From the NCBI RefSeq assembly GCF_012910705.2, contig NZ_WTVG02000031.1:1-64000 (forward strand): a DNA stretch of 64,000 nucleotides. Direction: 5' to 3'. Every line of letters begins with the position of its first letter. Within the stretch, counting starts at the first letter, position 1. The notes under the pieces were generated by a model that worked only from the letters and a program-made list of their open reading frames with translations, was not told the origin of the DNA and did not search any database. Source of the stretch: Aromatoleum anaerobium. GTDB lineage: Bacteria > Pseudomonadota > Gammaproteobacteria > Burkholderiales > Rhodocyclaceae. Below are positions 7,592 to 17,857 of the stretch, piece after piece. The translations under genes were made by a program, and so were the position numbers.

Positions 7592-10500
7592 TCAGCCTTC
7601 CATGCCGGTGGATTGTCCCTGAGTACCGCCGGCGACAGGGCGGGCGCCGTGTTTGCGCTTGCGCCGCCACCAGCCGAGCAGGTCATCGACCAGCGTATAC
7701 ACTACCGGGATCACCAGTAGACTGAGAAAGGTCGAGGTCACCAGACCGCCGATCACGGCGATCGCCATCGGCGCGCGGAACGAGGGATCGACGCCGAGTC
7801 CGAGCGCCATCGGCAGCATGCCGGCACCCATCGCGATGGTGGTCATGACGATGGGACGGGCGCGCTTGTGACAGGCATCGAGGAGCGCGTCGCGGCGTGA
7901 CAACCCATGGTCGCGGCGCGCGACGATGGCGTACTCGACGAGCAGGATAGAGTTCTTGCTCGTCACCCCCATCAGCATGATCAGACCGATCAGCGAGGGC
8001 ATCGAGAAACTGCTGCCCGTGGCGAGCAGCGCGACGAATGCGCCACCGATGGCCAGCGGCAGCGCCGCGAGAATCGTGACCGGCTGCGTGAATTCACGGA
8101 ACAGCAGCACCAGTACGATGTAGATGCACAACACTCCGGTCAGCATGGCGAGGCCGAAACTCTTGAACAGGATGCGCATTTCGTCGGCATCGCCGAGCGG
8201 CTGCCAGGTGACGCCGGCGGGCAGTGCCTGCAAGGACGGCAGCGCGCGCACGGCGGCCTCGACTTCGCCGATCGGGTGCGTCGTGAGTTCGATATTGAAG
8301 TTGATGTTGCGGCGGCGGTCGAAGCGCGCGATTTCCGACGGACCGCTTTCGATGCTGATGTCCGCGACATTGCCAAGCATCACGTTTCCCTGTCGGCCCG
8401 GCACAGGCAGCCGCGCGAGCAACTCAAGGTCGCCGCGTGCCGCCTCGGGAAGGCGCACGACGATGGGCACTTGGCGCTCGGACAGATTGAGCTTCGCGAG
8501 TCCGAAGTCGTAATCGCCTGCCGTGGCGATGCGCAGGGAGTCGGAAATCGCTGCGGCCGTCACGCCCAGATCGGCGGCGCGTGCGAAATTCGGTCGCACC
8601 ACGACTTCCGGTCGCACGAGGCTCGCGCTCGACGACACGTTGCCGATGCCCGGAATCGTGCGCAACTCGCGTTCGACTTCACGCGCGGCGCGTGACAGCA
8701 CGTCACCGTCGTCGCCGGTCAGTGCGAGGACGTACTTTTCGCTGCTGGCTCCGAGACCGACACGCACTCGCACGCCGGGGAGGGCGCGCATCGCTTCGCG
8801 CAGCTGCGCCTCGATCGCTTGCTTGCTGATCGAACGCTCGTTGCGTGGTGTGAGATTGATCGTCAGCGAGGCCTTGCGCACTTCCGGTGCGCCGCCCGCC
8901 GTGAAGGCGTCGGCGCCGGCCGTGCCTGCGCCGACGGCGGTGTACACCTGCTTCACGTGCGGATTGCGTTCGAGGATCGCGCGCGCCTGCTCGGCGGCGC
9001 GGTAGGTGTCGCGAAAGCGGCTTCCCGGCTGCAGTTCGATCGAAACCAGTGTTTGGGCGAGGTCATCGGGCGGCATGAACGCGGTCGGCAGTAGCGGAAT
9101 CAGGGCCAGCGACCCGACGAAGAAGCCGGTCGCGGCGAGCATCGTGAGCCGGCGGTGGCGCAAGCAGGAGCCCACCCAGCGCAGGTAGAGCGCCGTAAAC
9201 CGGCCTTCGTGCGCCTGGTGTGTCGCCGATCGCAGCAGGTAGGCCGACATCATCGGCGTGAGCATCCGCGCAACCAGCAGGGAGGCCATCACCGCCAGCG
9301 CCGCCGTCCAGCCGAACTGCTTGAAGAACTTGCCGGAGATGCCGCTCATGAAGGCGGTGGGCAGGAATACCGCGACCAGCGCGAAGGTGGTGGCGATGAC
9401 CGCGAGGCCGATCTCGTCGGCGGCTTCCATCGCGGCCTGGTACGGCGTCTTGCCCATGCCGAGGTGGCGCACGATGTTCTCGATCTCGACGATCGCGTCG
9501 TCGACGAGGATGCCGATCACCAGCGACAGCGACAGCAGGGTGACGACGTTGATCGAGAAACCGAGATATTCCATACCGATCAGCGCAGGCAGCACGGACA
9601 GCGGGAGCGCGGTGGCCGCGACGAATGTCGCGCGCCAGTCGCGCAGGAAGAACCACACGACGATCACGGCGAGGATGGCACCTTCGGCCAGCAGCCACAG
9701 CGAGCCATGGTAGCCTTCGCGCACCGGATCGACGAAGTTGTATGCCTCCCTGAAGGCGATCTCGGGATGCGCCTTGGCCAGTTGCTCTATCCTGCGGGCC
9801 ACGCCCTCCGCGACCTCGATTTCGCCTGCGCCGCGTGCGCGCACGATTTCGAAACCGACCACCGGTTTGCCGTCGAGCAGCGCGGCGGAGCGCCGCTCGG
9901 CGACGGTGTCTTCGAGCCGCCCCAGGTTGCCCAGACGGACGTGGCGGCCGTCGCTGAGCACGATTTCCATGTCGGCGAGCTGCGCGGCGCTCCGCGCCGT
10001 CGCCAGCGTCCGCACGGCCTGCTCACCGCTGCCGAGATCGGCGCGGCCGCCCGAGGATTCGAGCTGGATGCGCCGCAACTGGCGGGAGATGTCGGCGACC
10101 GTGACGTTGAGCGCGAGCAGCCGGGCCGGATCGAGTTCCAGCCGCACTTCACGGGTCGCGCCGCCGACGCGCGACACGAGCCCCACGCCGGGCACCGAAA
10201 GCAGCGCCTTGGCGACCGTGTTGTCGACGAACCACGACAGCGCTTCCTCGTCGAGGGCGTCGGATGCGACCGTGTAGGTGACGATGGGCAGGCCGGACAG
10301 GTTGAAGCGCTGGATGACCGGGTCGCGCAGATCGCCGGGCAGATCTGAGCGCACGCGCGAGAAGGCGTCGCGTACGTCATCGACGGCTTCCTGCGTCGGT
10401 TTTTCGAGCCGAAACTCCGTCGTGATGGTGGCGACGCCATCCTGGATGCGGGTGTAGATGTGCTTGACGCCCTGGAGCGTCGCGATCGAGTTTTCGACTT

Positions 10501-10696
10501 TGCGTGCGACTTCGGTTTCCAGTTGTGCTGGAGCGGCTCCCGGCAGGCTCGCGGTCAGGACAACCATCGGGAGATCGATGTCGGGGAAGTTCTGGACCTT
10601 CATTTGCGCGAAGGACAACACGCCGAGCAGGCTCAGCATGATGAACAGCAGCACGCCCGGTACCGGGTTGCGGATCGACCAGGCGGAGACGTTCAT
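7592..10696 (-). CDS. RND-family efflux pump inner-membrane transporter
   Basis: 1034 residues, typical of hydrophobe/amphiphile (HAE1, AcrB-like) pumps. The architecture is TM1 near residues 12-30, a large periplasmic porter/docking domain, TM2-6, a second periplasmic domain, and TM7-12. The proton-relay pair Asp-Asp is visible in ILVDDAIVEIENI, and GVTSKNSILLVEYA marks the late TM region. The pump would export drugs or other lipophilic compounds by proton antiport, together with the adaptor encoded 10 bases upstream. No TolC-like channel gene is present, so an outer-membrane partner must come from elsewhere. The substrate cannot be deduced; heavy-metal (CzcA) subfamily features are not obvious. 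Confidence 0.93.
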   Translation of the reverse strand: MNVSAWSIRNPVPGVLLFIMLSLLGVLSFAQMKVQNFPDIDLPMVVLTASLPGAAPAQLETEVARKVENSIATLQGVKHIYTRIQDGVATITTEFRLEKPTQEAVDDVRDAFSRVRSDLPGDLRDPVIQRFNLSGLPIVTYTVASDALDEEALSWFVDNTVAKALLSVPGVGLVSRVGGATREVRLELDPARLLALNVTVADISRQLRRIQLESSGGRADLGSGEQAVRTLATARSAAQLADMEIVLSDGRHVRLGNLGRLEDTVAERRSAALLDGKPVVGFEIVRARGAGEIEVAEGVARRIEQLAKAHPEIAFREAYNFVDPVREGYHGSLWLLAEGAILAVIVVWFFLRDWRATFVAATALPLSVLPALIGMEYLGFSINVVTLLSLSLVIGILVDDAIVEIENIVRHLGMGKTPYQAAMEAADEIGLAVIATTFALVAVFLPTAFMSGISGKFFKQFGWTAALAVMASLLVARMLTPMMSAYLLRSATHQAHEGRFTALYLRWVGSCLRHRRLTMLAATGFFVGSLALIPLLPTAFMPPDDLAQTLVSIELQPGSRFRDTYRAAEQARAILERNPHVKQVYTAVGAGTAGADAFTAGGAPEVRKASLTINLTPRNERSISKQAIEAQLREAMRALPGVRVRVGLGASSEKYVLALTGDDGDVLSRAAREVERELRTIPGIGNVSSSASLVRPEVVVRPNFARAADLGVTAAAISDSLRIATAGDYDFGLAKLNLSERQVPIVVRLPEAARGDLELLARLPVPGRQGNVMLGNVADISIESGPSEIARFDRRRNINFNIELTTHPIGEVEAAVRALPSLQALPAGVTWQPLGDADEMRILFKSFGLAMLTGVLCIYIVLVLLFREFTQPVTILAALPLAIGGAFVALLATGSSFSMPSLIGLIMLMGVTSKNSILLVEYAIVARRDHGLSRRDALLDACHKRARPIVMTTIAMGAGMLPMALGLGVDPSFRAPMAIAVIGGLVTSTFLSLLVIPVVYTLVDDLLGWWRRKRKHGARPVAGGTQGQSTGMEG

Positions 10697-10706
10697 GCGT
10701 GCGCCC

Positions 10707-11843
10707 TCAATGCTGTGCGGAGGCGGCCGGTGCGGTACCGGTCACCTCGACCGGGTCGCCGTCGCTGAGGAAGCCGATGCCGCTTTCGACGAACTGCTCG
10801 TCCTTTGCTATGCCGGACAGGATCTCGACGCGGTCGCCCTGTCTGCGTCCCGGGACGACACGCGTCTGCGTCAGCAAGCCATTCTGATCGATGCGGAACA
10901 CATAGGAGAAGCCGTCTCGAAGAAGGACGGCGGACTGTGGCAGGCTCAGCACCGGCGTTGCCGATTGTGCGGCGGGTGCGATTTCGCCGCTCGCGAACAT
11001 GCCGGCCTTTGCCCCATCGCTGCTGATGTCGACATAGACGATGCCGTTGCGTGTCTGTGGATCGATTGACGGTGCAATGCTGCGTACCCGGCCCGTGAGG
11101 TTTGCTTCGTTGGCCAGCTTCAATCTGGCGAGGTCGCCGGGTCTGACAAGTCCGATATCATCGGCCGGCACCTCGGCGCGCCACTCCAGGCGCCCCCGCA
11201 GGATCAGGCGGAGCAGTTCCTGTCCCGCCTGGGGGACGGTGCCCACGGTCGCCGCGCGCGCCGAAATCAGCGCGTCGTCGGGGGCCAGGATGCGCGTCTG
11301 GCGCACGCGCAATTGGGCAAGCTGCACGCGTGCGGCGGACAGTTCGATGCGCGATTTCGCGGTCTGCTCGGCCGTCAGATACTGAGTGACCTGTTGCTGG
11401 CTCATCATGCCGGTGGGCTGGAAGCGTCGGGCGCGGTCGCCGTTCGCGCGGGCTTCGGCGTACATCGCGCGTGCTTCCTGCAGTTGGGCGCGCGCCTGCG
11501 CAAGGTCTGCCTGCACGACATCGTCGGCCAGCACGACCAGTTCCTGCCCCTTCTTCACGGTGTCGCCGACGTTCGCCAGCACTTTGGCGATGCGCAGGCC
11601 GCCGAGTTCGCTGCCGACCACCGTTTCCTGCCAGGCGGCAATATTGCCGGTCGCGGCAATCGTCTTTGCCCAAGTGACGGTTACGGGTGCGACCGGTTGC
11701 ACGGTAAGCGCAGGGCGAGGAGATGCTGCTGCGGTGGATGTGTCCCGCGGCGTTTCAGCATCGGGCGAACTGCACGCGCTCAGGATCGCGAGTGCGGCAA
11801 CTGGCAGCAGGATCGCCAGCCTGTCGAAATGTTTGATTTTCAT
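10707..11843 (-). CDS. RND efflux periplasmic adaptor lipoprotein (membrane fusion protein)
   Basis: 378 residues from MKIKHFDRLAILLPVAA. The N-terminus is a lipoprotein signal with lipobox LSAC, so the mature protein is anchored by a lipidated Cys. A barrel-sandwich/lipoyl half (ELGGLRIAKVLANVGDTVKKGQ), an alpha-hairpin rich in Ala/Gln/Arg (about residues 100-160), and a beta-barrel plus membrane-proximal domain follow, as in HlyD/AcrA adaptors. An in-frame ATG 180 bases upstream would add residues that bury the signal peptide, so it was rejected. It pairs with the RND pump 10 bases downstream. No adjacent regulator gene was seen. Confidence 0.9.
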   Translation of the reverse strand: MKIKHFDRLAILLPVAALAILSACSSPDAETPRDTSTAAASPRPALTVQPVAPVTVTWAKTIAATGNIAAWQETVVGSELGGLRIAKVLANVGDTVKKGQELVVLADDVVQADLAQARAQLQEARAMYAEARANGDRARRFQPTGMMSQQQVTQYLTAEQTAKSRIELSAARVQLAQLRVRQTRILAPDDALISARAATVGTVPQAGQELLRLILRGRLEWRAEVPADDIGLVRPGDLARLKLANEANLTGRVRSIAPSIDPQTRNGIVYVDISSDGAKAGMFASGEIAPAAQSATPVLSLPQSAVLLRDGFSYVFRIDQNGLLTQTRVVPGRRQGDRVEILSGIAKDEQFVESGIGFLSDGDPVEVTGTAPAASAQH

Positions 11844-12065
11844 CGCGGCAAAAGCCCCCCTCGGGCAGCAGGAACGGGTTCCGCGCCGGACCGGCTGTCC
11901 GGACGGCGGGTCATTCCGCTGGTGCGTACGATCTACGGCGGAGAAGGATTGCCGCACATTCGATGGATAACAGCATTCTTTGCCTGCAGACAACAGACTT
12001 GCGGGCACGACGTGTGCACGCAAGGCGCAGCCAAGTTCGCCGCAGGGGCGGGCGTTCGGGGGTGT

Positions 12066-13004
12066 TCAGGCGTCCGCCTGGAGCTCCTTCGGTAGCGGGA
12101 AAGTGATTCGTTCGGGCACGCCTTCGAGTGTGTGAACAGAGCGTCCGCCCAGGGCCTTCAGACGCTCCACGACGGCATCGACGAGCACTTCGGGCGCCGA
12201 CGCGCCGGCGGTGACGCCGACGCGTTTCTTGTCTTCGAGCCAGGCCGGGTCAATGCCTGCGGCGTTATCGACGAGATACGCCGGCACGCCGAGCAGTTCG
12301 GCAACTTCGCGCAGGCGGTTCGAATTCGAACTGTTGCGCGAGCCGACGACGAACACGACGTCGACTCGCGGCGCCATGAACTTCACCGCGTCCTGGCGGT
12401 TCTGCGTCGCGTAGCAGATGTCGTCCTTCTTCGGTCCGACGATCGCCGGGAAACGCGCCCGGAGTGCGGCGACGAGCGTCGCGGCGTCATCGACCGACAA
12501 AGTTGTCTGCGTGACGTATGCGAGCTGCTGCGGGTCGGCGACCTCGAGGTTCGCGACGTCCTCGACGACCTCGACGAGGTGGATGCCGTCGCCGACCTGA
12601 CCCATCGTCCCTTCGACTTCGGGGTGACCCTTGTGTCCGATCATCACGATCTCGCGCCCCTGCTCGCGCATGCGGGCGACTTCCAGATGCACCTTGGTCA
12701 CCAGCGGGCAGGTCGCATCGAAGACTCGCAGGCCGCGCCTTTGCGCTTCGCTGCGCACCGCCTGCGGCACGCCGTGCGCGCTGAAGATCACGGTCTGGCC
12801 GGTCGGCACTTCATCAAGTTCTTCGACGAAGATCGCGCCCTTCGCACGAAGTCCGTCGACGACGAACTTGTTATGCACGACTTCATGGCGTACGTAGATC
12901 GGCGCGCCGAAACGTGCGAGCGCCTGCTCGACGATCTCGATCGCCCGCTCGACGCCCGCACAGAAGCCGCGCGGATTCGCGAGCAGGATTTCCTTGTCGT
13001 TCAT
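12066..13004 (-). CDS. ispH: 4-Hydroxy-3-methylbut-2-enyl diphosphate reductase
   Basis: Last MEP-pathway enzyme: reduces HMBPP to IPP and DMAPP using a [4Fe-4S] cluster. 312 residues, as expected. The three cluster cysteines are visible in PRGFCAGV (Cys15), [12 protein letters not shown] and [11 protein letters not shown], and the substrate-binding motif SAHGVPQ is intact. It closes the ileS-lspA-fkpB-ispH run, the usual arrangement in Beta- and Gammaproteobacteria. The gap to fkpB is about 50 bases. The enzyme is oxygen-sensitive and needs flavodoxin or ferredoxin, not encoded here. Confidence 0.97.
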   Translation of the reverse strand: MNDKEILLANPRGFCAGVERAIEIVEQALARFGAPIYVRHEVVHNKFVVDGLRAKGAIFVEELDEVPTGQTVIFSAHGVPQAVRSEAQRRGLRVFDATCPLVTKVHLEVARMREQGREIVMIGHKGHPEVEGTMGQVGDGIHLVEVVEDVANLEVADPQQLAYVTQTTLSVDDAATLVAALRARFPAIVGPKKDDICYATQNRQDAVKFMAPRVDVVFVVGSRNSSNSNRLREVAELLGVPAYLVDNAAGIDPAWLEDKKRVGVTAGASAPEVLVDAVVERLKALGGRSVHTLEGVPERITFPLPKELQADA

Positions 13005-13053
13005 GGCTGGTTCCTGCGAAGGCTGGGGGCCGAGGTTTGCATTCAGCGGGCGC

Positions 13054-13482
13054 TCAAAGAACGCCGATCACTTCCACTTCGAAGCGAATCGTCTTGCCGG
13101 CGAGCGGGTGGTTGAAATCGACGACCGCGAACGTTTCGTTGATTTCCCGCACAAGCGCCGAGTAGCGGGAACCGTTGGGTGCGCCGAACTCCATGATCGT
13201 CATCGGTTCGATCTCCTCTTCCGGCATGTGCTCCCGTTTCACATGCTCGACCAGCTCGGGATTGTGGGGGCCGAACGCCTCTTCGGGCGCGAGCGTGAAC
13301 AAGTGATGCTTGCCGACCTCGATGCCGGCGAGCAGGCGCTCGAGGCTGGGAAGCAGCTCTCCGGCGCCCAGCTGCAGCGTCGCGGGCGTGCCTTCGAAGG
13401 TGCTGATCAGCGGCTGGCCGTTTTCCATGGCGATGCGGTAGTGCAGCGTCACCAGGCTGTCGGGTTGGACGATCTGGGTCAC
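13054..13482 (-). CDS. fkpB: FKBP-type peptidyl-prolyl isomerase, SlyD/FkpB-like
   Basis: 142 residues of FKBP type: [13 protein letters not shown], a [21 protein letters not shown] core, and an inserted-in-flap segment after [15 protein letters not shown] as in SlyD/FkpB. It would catalyse prolyl isomerisation and act as a folding helper in the cytoplasm. The start is a GTG at 13480-13482 that overlaps the lspA stop by 4 bases (GTGA); longer in-frame extensions read into lspA and are not family-like. The placement between lspA and ispH matches Escherichia coli fkpB. It lacks a His-rich metal-binding tail, which argues for FkpB over SlyD. Confidence 0.92.
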   Translation of the reverse strand: MTQIVQPDSLVTLHYRIAMENGQPLISTFEGTPATLQLGAGELLPSLERLLAGIEVGKHHLFTLAPEEAFGPHNPELVEHVKREHMPEEEIEPMTIMEFGAPNGSRYSALVREINETFAVVDFNHPLAGKTIRFEVEVIGVL

Positions 13483-14030
13483 GAGGGGTTCTCCGAAGTG
13501 GATGTGTCGCGGGAGGCGTCGCGAGGTGAGCGAAACTGCGCCCACAGCATCAGGGCGACGCCGACAGTGATGGCGGAATCGGCGACGTTGAAGGCCGGCC
13601 AGCCGTGGCGGCCGATATGGAAGTAGAGGAAATCGACCACTGCGCCATGCACGATCCGGTCGATGACATTGCCGACCGCTCCGCCGATGATGAGGCTGAA
13701 CGCCAGCGGCAGCGCACGTTCGCGCTGGTGATGGCGCAGCATCGCGAGCAGCCAGCCACAGACGACGAGCGCAAGCGCAATGAAGAACCAGCGCTGCCAG
13801 CCCGAATGGTCGGCAAGAAAGCTGAACGCCGCGCCCGGGTTGTAGACCAGGACGAGCTGGAAGAAGCCCGTGACGGGCACCACCTCGCCGAAGTCGAGCC
13901 GCGACAGCACCAGCCATTTCGCGAGCTGGTCCAGCGCCACAACCAGCGCAGCCAGTGCGAGCCAGCCGACGAAGGGTCGCGTCAGCGCCTGCCGTGCAGC
14001 CGGCGCGGGTTCCCGGGAGGCCTCAGGCAT
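13479..14030 (-). CDS. lspA: Lipoprotein signal peptidase (signal peptidase II)
   Basis: 183 residues with four hydrophobic segments. The two catalytic aspartates lie in the conserved motifs [15 protein letters not shown] and [22 protein letters not shown] is also typical. The enzyme removes signal peptides from prolipoproteins at the inner membrane after lipid addition, acting on clients such as the LptE and RND-adaptor lipoproteins of this window. The start chosen ([10 protein letters not shown]) overlaps the ileS end by 8 bases (ATGCCTGA). An upstream in-frame start would lie deep in ileS. The slightly long N-terminus is low-complexity Ala/Pro/Arg. Confidence 0.95.
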   Translation of the reverse strand: MPEASREPAPAARQALTRPFVGWLALAALVVALDQLAKWLVLSRLDFGEVVPVTGFFQLVLVYNPGAAFSFLADHSGWQRWFFIALALVVCGWLLAMLRHHQRERALPLAFSLIIGGAVGNVIDRIVHGAVVDFLYFHIGRHGWPAFNVADSAITVGVALMLWAQFRSPRDASRDTSTSENPS

Positions 14031-16842
14031 GCGTGCGGCTTTCCCCGTCGCCATGGAGGTTCGTGCCGCAGCGTCCGCACAGCTCGGGGTGATCGGCATC
14101 GGCACCGACGTCCTCGCGGAAATGCCAGCAGCGGCCGCACTTGTGGTGACTCGAGGGCGCAGCGTCCACGCCTTCATCGGCTTCGGTTTCGACGCGCACC
14201 AGTTCCGCGCGGGACGTGATCAGCACGAAATGCAGATCCGCGCCGACACTCGCGAGCGCGTCGAAACGCGCACCGCTCGCGCGCACGCGCACTTCGGCCT
14301 GCAGCGAAGCGCCGATCCTGCCGTCGCTGCGCAGGCTTTCGAGCACTTTCTGCACGTCTGCCCTCGCGCTGCGGATCAGCTCCCAGCGAGCGAGGATTTC
14401 ATCGCCTGCCGCGAGTTCGGGCAATGCGTGCCAAGTGTGCAGCATCACGCTGTCCTCGGCGTCATTGCCGGTCACCCGCCAGATTTCATCGGCGGTGAAG
14501 CTCAGGATCGGGGCCATCATCCGGGTGATCGCCTGCGTGATGTGCCACAGCGCGGTCTGGGCGGCGCGGCGGGCGCGGGAGTCGGCCTTCGTCGTGTACA
14601 GGCGGTCCTTGAGGATGTCGACGTAGAACGCGCCCAGATCCTCGGCGGCGAAGTTCTGCAGCGCCTGCACGATCTTGTGGAACTCGAAGCGGGCGTAATC
14701 CCCGGTGACCTGCTCCTGCAGGCGGCGAGTCAGCGCGAGCGCGTAATGGTCGATGTCGAGCCACTCCTCGACCGGCACGCCGTCCTTCGCGATGTCGAAG
14801 TCGGCAGTGTTCGCGAGCAGGAAGCGCAGCGTGTTGCGCAAGCGGCGATAGACTTCGACGACACGGTCGAGGATCTCCTTCGAGATCGTGAGCTCGCCCG
14901 AATAATCGGTGGCGGCGACCCACAGGCGCAGGATCTCGGCGCCGAGCTTGTCCGAGACTTCCTGCGGCGCGACGACGTTGCCTTTCGACTTCGACATCTT
15001 CTTGCCCTGGCCGTCGACAACGAAGCCGTGCGTCAGCAGGGCGTCGTACGGGGCACGCCCGTCGATCGCGCAGCCGGTCAAGAGTGACGAGTGGAACCAG
15101 CCGCGGTGCTGGTCCGAGCCTTCGAGATAGAGGTCCGCCGGCCACTGGCTGTCGGCAGCGTGCGAGCCGCGCAGTACCGTCCAGTGCGTCGTCCCCGAGT
15201 CGAACCAGACGTCGAGCGTGTCGCGCATCTTGTCGTACTGCGCGACGTCGCTGCCGAGCAGTTCCGCCGCGTCGAGCTTGAACCAGGCGTCGATGCCGTG
15301 CTGTTCGACGCGCTGCGCGACCTGCTCGAGCAGTTCGAGCGAGCGCGGATGCGGTTCGCCGGTTTCCTTGTGCAGGAACAGCGGGATCGGGACGCCCCAG
15401 TTGCGCTGGCGCGATACGCACCAGTCGGGCCGGTTCGCGATCATCGAATGCAGTCGCGCCTTGCCCCACGCGGGGTAGAACTGCGTCTCGTCGACCGCCT
15501 TCAGTGCCAGTTCGCGCAGCGTCGGGCTGCCCGGGTCGACCGCTTCGCGTCCCGGCAGGCGGTCCATGCCCACGAACCATTGCGTCGTCGCGCGATAGAT
15601 CACCGGCGTCTTGTGGCGCCAGCAGTGCATGTAGCTGTGGGTCAGCGTGCCCGAGGCGAACAGGCTGCCGACTTCGGCGAGCTTGTCGACGATTTTTGGA
15701 TTCGCATCCCATACCGACAGGCCGCCGAAGAACGGCAGGCTTTCGTGGAATACGCCGTCGCCCTGCACCGGGTTGAGGATGTCGTCGTTGCGCATGCCGT
15801 AGCGCATGCAGGACTGGAAGTCGTCCAGGCCGTAGGCCGGGGCGCTATGCACGATGCCGGTACCGGCGTCGGCCGCGACGTAGTCGCCGAGGAAGACCGG
15901 CGAGAGGCGGTCATAGAACGGGTGGCGAAACTGGATGCGGTCGAGCGCCACACCACGCGCGGCGGCGAGGACTCGCCCTTCGAGTGAATAGCGTTCGAGT
16001 GCCGATGCGCGCAGTTCGGCGGCGAGGATCAGCAGACCCTTTGGCGTTTCGACCAGTTCGTACATCAGCTCGGGATGCACGTTGAGCGCCTGGTTGGAGG
16101 GAATCGTCCACGGCGTCGTGGTCCAGATCACCGCATACACCGGGTGATCGGGCAGCGCCTCGAGGCCGAAGGCACGCGCGAGCTTGGTCCGTTCGGCCGT
16201 GTCGAGCGGGAAGCCGACGTCGATCGCCGGCGATTTCTTGTCCTGGTACTCGACTTCGGCTTCGGCGAGCGCCGAACCGCAGTCGAAGCACCAGTTCACC
16301 GGCTTCAGTCCCTTGAACAGGAAGCCTTTGCGGAGCAGATCGCCGAGCGCGCGGATCTCGTCCGCTTCATTCGAGAAGTTCATCGTCCGGTACGGGTTGT
16401 CCCAGTCGCCGAGCACGCCGAGGCGGATGAAGTCCTTCTTCTGCCGCTCGATCTGCTCGCCCGCGTACTCGCGGCACAATTCGCGCGCGCGATCGGCGGG
16501 CAGGTGCTTGCCGTGCTGCTTCTCGATCTGATGCTCGATCGGCAGGCCGTGACAGTCCCAGCCCGGCACGTAGGGAGCGTCGAAACCGGCGAGCGTCTTC
16601 GAGCGGACGATGATGTCCTTGAGGATCTTGTTGACCGCGTGGCCGATGTGGATGTCGCCGTTCGCGTACGGCGGGCCGTCGTGCAGGACGAACTTCGGCC
16701 GCCCGGCCGCCGCCTTGCGGATCTTCTGGTACAGCTTCTTCGCCTGCCAGTCGGCAACCCAGCCCGGTTCGCGCTTCGCGAGATCGCCGCGCATCGGGAA
16801 CGGGGTGTCTGGCATGTTCAGGGTCTTGCGGTAATCAGCCAT
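14023..16842 (-). CDS. ileS: Isoleucyl-tRNA synthetase
   Basis: 939 residues, bacterial class-Ia synthetase. HIGH is seen in [10 protein letters not shown] and KMSKS in [11 protein letters not shown]. The editing (CP1) domain lies between them ([14 protein letters not shown]). A C-terminal zinc knuckle has [10 protein letters not shown] and CGRCGTNL. It charges tRNA-Ile in the cytoplasm. The start [19 protein letters not shown] at 16842 matches the family N-terminus; a further-upstream in-frame ATG was rejected. It lies 16 bases after ribF and overlaps lspA, so the ribF-ileS-lspA-fkpB-ispH set is probably one transcript. Confidence 0.98.
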   Translation of the reverse strand: MADYRKTLNMPDTPFPMRGDLAKREPGWVADWQAKKLYQKIRKAAAGRPKFVLHDGPPYANGDIHIGHAVNKILKDIIVRSKTLAGFDAPYVPGWDCHGLPIEHQIEKQHGKHLPADRARELCREYAGEQIERQKKDFIRLGVLGDWDNPYRTMNFSNEADEIRALGDLLRKGFLFKGLKPVNWCFDCGSALAEAEVEYQDKKSPAIDVGFPLDTAERTKLARAFGLEALPDHPVYAVIWTTTPWTIPSNQALNVHPELMYELVETPKGLLILAAELRASALERYSLEGRVLAAARGVALDRIQFRHPFYDRLSPVFLGDYVAADAGTGIVHSAPAYGLDDFQSCMRYGMRNDDILNPVQGDGVFHESLPFFGGLSVWDANPKIVDKLAEVGSLFASGTLTHSYMHCWRHKTPVIYRATTQWFVGMDRLPGREAVDPGSPTLRELALKAVDETQFYPAWGKARLHSMIANRPDWCVSRQRNWGVPIPLFLHKETGEPHPRSLELLEQVAQRVEQHGIDAWFKLDAAELLGSDVAQYDKMRDTLDVWFDSGTTHWTVLRGSHAADSQWPADLYLEGSDQHRGWFHSSLLTGCAIDGRAPYDALLTHGFVVDGQGKKMSKSKGNVVAPQEVSDKLGAEILRLWVAATDYSGELTISKEILDRVVEVYRRLRNTLRFLLANTADFDIAKDGVPVEEWLDIDHYALALTRRLQEQVTGDYARFEFHKIVQALQNFAAEDLGAFYVDILKDRLYTTKADSRARRAAQTALWHITQAITRMMAPILSFTADEIWRVTGNDAEDSVMLHTWHALPELAAGDEILARWELIRSARADVQKVLESLRSDGRIGASLQAEVRVRASGARFDALASVGADLHFVLITSRAELVRVETEADEGVDAAPSSHHKCGRCWHFREDVGADADHPELCGRCGTNLHGDGESRTHA

Positions 16843-16858
16843 GATGGTGTTTTCGGCC

Positions 16859-17797
16859 TCAGGGGCGAATCGGGTGTTGTGCGAACCAGGCGCGCGCATT
16901 TTCCGCGTCCCGGGCAATCTGGGCGATGAGGGCGTCGAGCGATTCGAACTTGGCTTCGTCGCGCTGCTTGTTCAGGAAATGGATGCGCAGATGGGCGCCG
17001 TAACAGTCGCGGTCCCAGTCGAAGAGATGGACTTCAAGCGTCGGACGCCCCGACGCGGTTATCGTCGGCCGTACGCCGATGCTCGCGACGCCTGCGACGA
17101 GTTCCGCGGCGAGTCCTTCGACGGCGACCGCGAACACGCCGGACAACGCCGGCCGGCGATGTTTCATCTGGATGTTGACGGTCGGATAGCCAAGCGTGCG
17201 GCCGATCTTGTCGCCGTGCACGACACGCCCGGCGATGCTGTAGGGCCGGCCCAGCAGCCGCGCGGCATGGGCGAGATCGCCTTCCGCGAGCGCTTCCCGC
17301 ACCGCCGAACTCGAGGCGCGTTCTCCGCCGACATCCAGCGTCGGCATCGCTTCGACCGCGAACCGGTGGCTGGCGCCGCGTGCCTGGAGCAACGCGAAGT
17401 CGCCCTGGCGCTTCACGCCGAAACGGAAGTCGTCGCCGATGATCAAGTGGCGCACGCCGAGGCCGCGCACGAGGATGTCGTCGATGAACTGGTCCGCGGT
17501 CAGCGCCGCGAGGCGCGCGTCGAAGCGGCAGACGTGGACGCGGTCGACGCCGCAGCTGGCGAGCAGCAGCAGCTTTTCGCGCAGCGACGCGAGGCGTGCC
17601 GGCGCATCGGCCGGGGAGAAGTATTCACGCGGATGGGGCTCGAATGTGAGCACCACCGCCGGCAGGACCAGCGAACGGGCCTTGTCGGTGAGCAGCTTGA
17701 GCAGCGCCTGGTGGCCGCGGTGCACCCCGTCGAAATTGCCGATGGTGAGAACCGAGGACTGCGCGGCGTGCTCCGGAATCCCGCGAAAAACCTGCAT
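16859..17797 (-). CDS. ribF: Bifunctional riboflavin kinase / FAD synthetase
   Basis: 312 residues, the standard bifunctional length. The N-terminal adenylyltransferase half shows [16 protein letters not shown] and the GDDFRFG motif. The C-terminal kinase half shows [20 protein letters not shown], which binds riboflavin and ATP. It makes FMN and then FAD. The order ribF-ileS-lspA is a conserved proteobacterial cluster. It begins [20 protein letters not shown], and about 60 bases separate it from amiC. Confidence 0.97.
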   Translation of the reverse strand: MQVFRGIPEHAAQSSVLTIGNFDGVHRGHQALLKLLTDKARSLVLPAVVLTFEPHPREYFSPADAPARLASLREKLLLLASCGVDRVHVCRFDARLAALTADQFIDDILVRGLGVRHLIIGDDFRFGVKRQGDFALLQARGASHRFAVEAMPTLDVGGERASSSAVREALAEGDLAHAARLLGRPYSIAGRVVHGDKIGRTLGYPTVNIQMKHRRPALSGVFAVAVEGLAAELVAGVASIGVRPTITASGRPTLEVHLFDWDRDCYGAHLRIHFLNKQRDEAKFESLDALIAQIARDAENARAWFAQHPIRP

Positions 17798-17857
17798 GGC
17801 CGCCCGAAAAAGCGGTAATTATAACGGCAACGCGAGCGCTCTGGCGGTTCCCGCCGG

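Noticed and set aside
10707-12023. Start of the adaptor lipoprotein 60 codons upstream
   Set aside because: It would place the lipobox near residue 85 and destroy the signal peptide; the ATG at 11843 puts the lipobox at the right distance.
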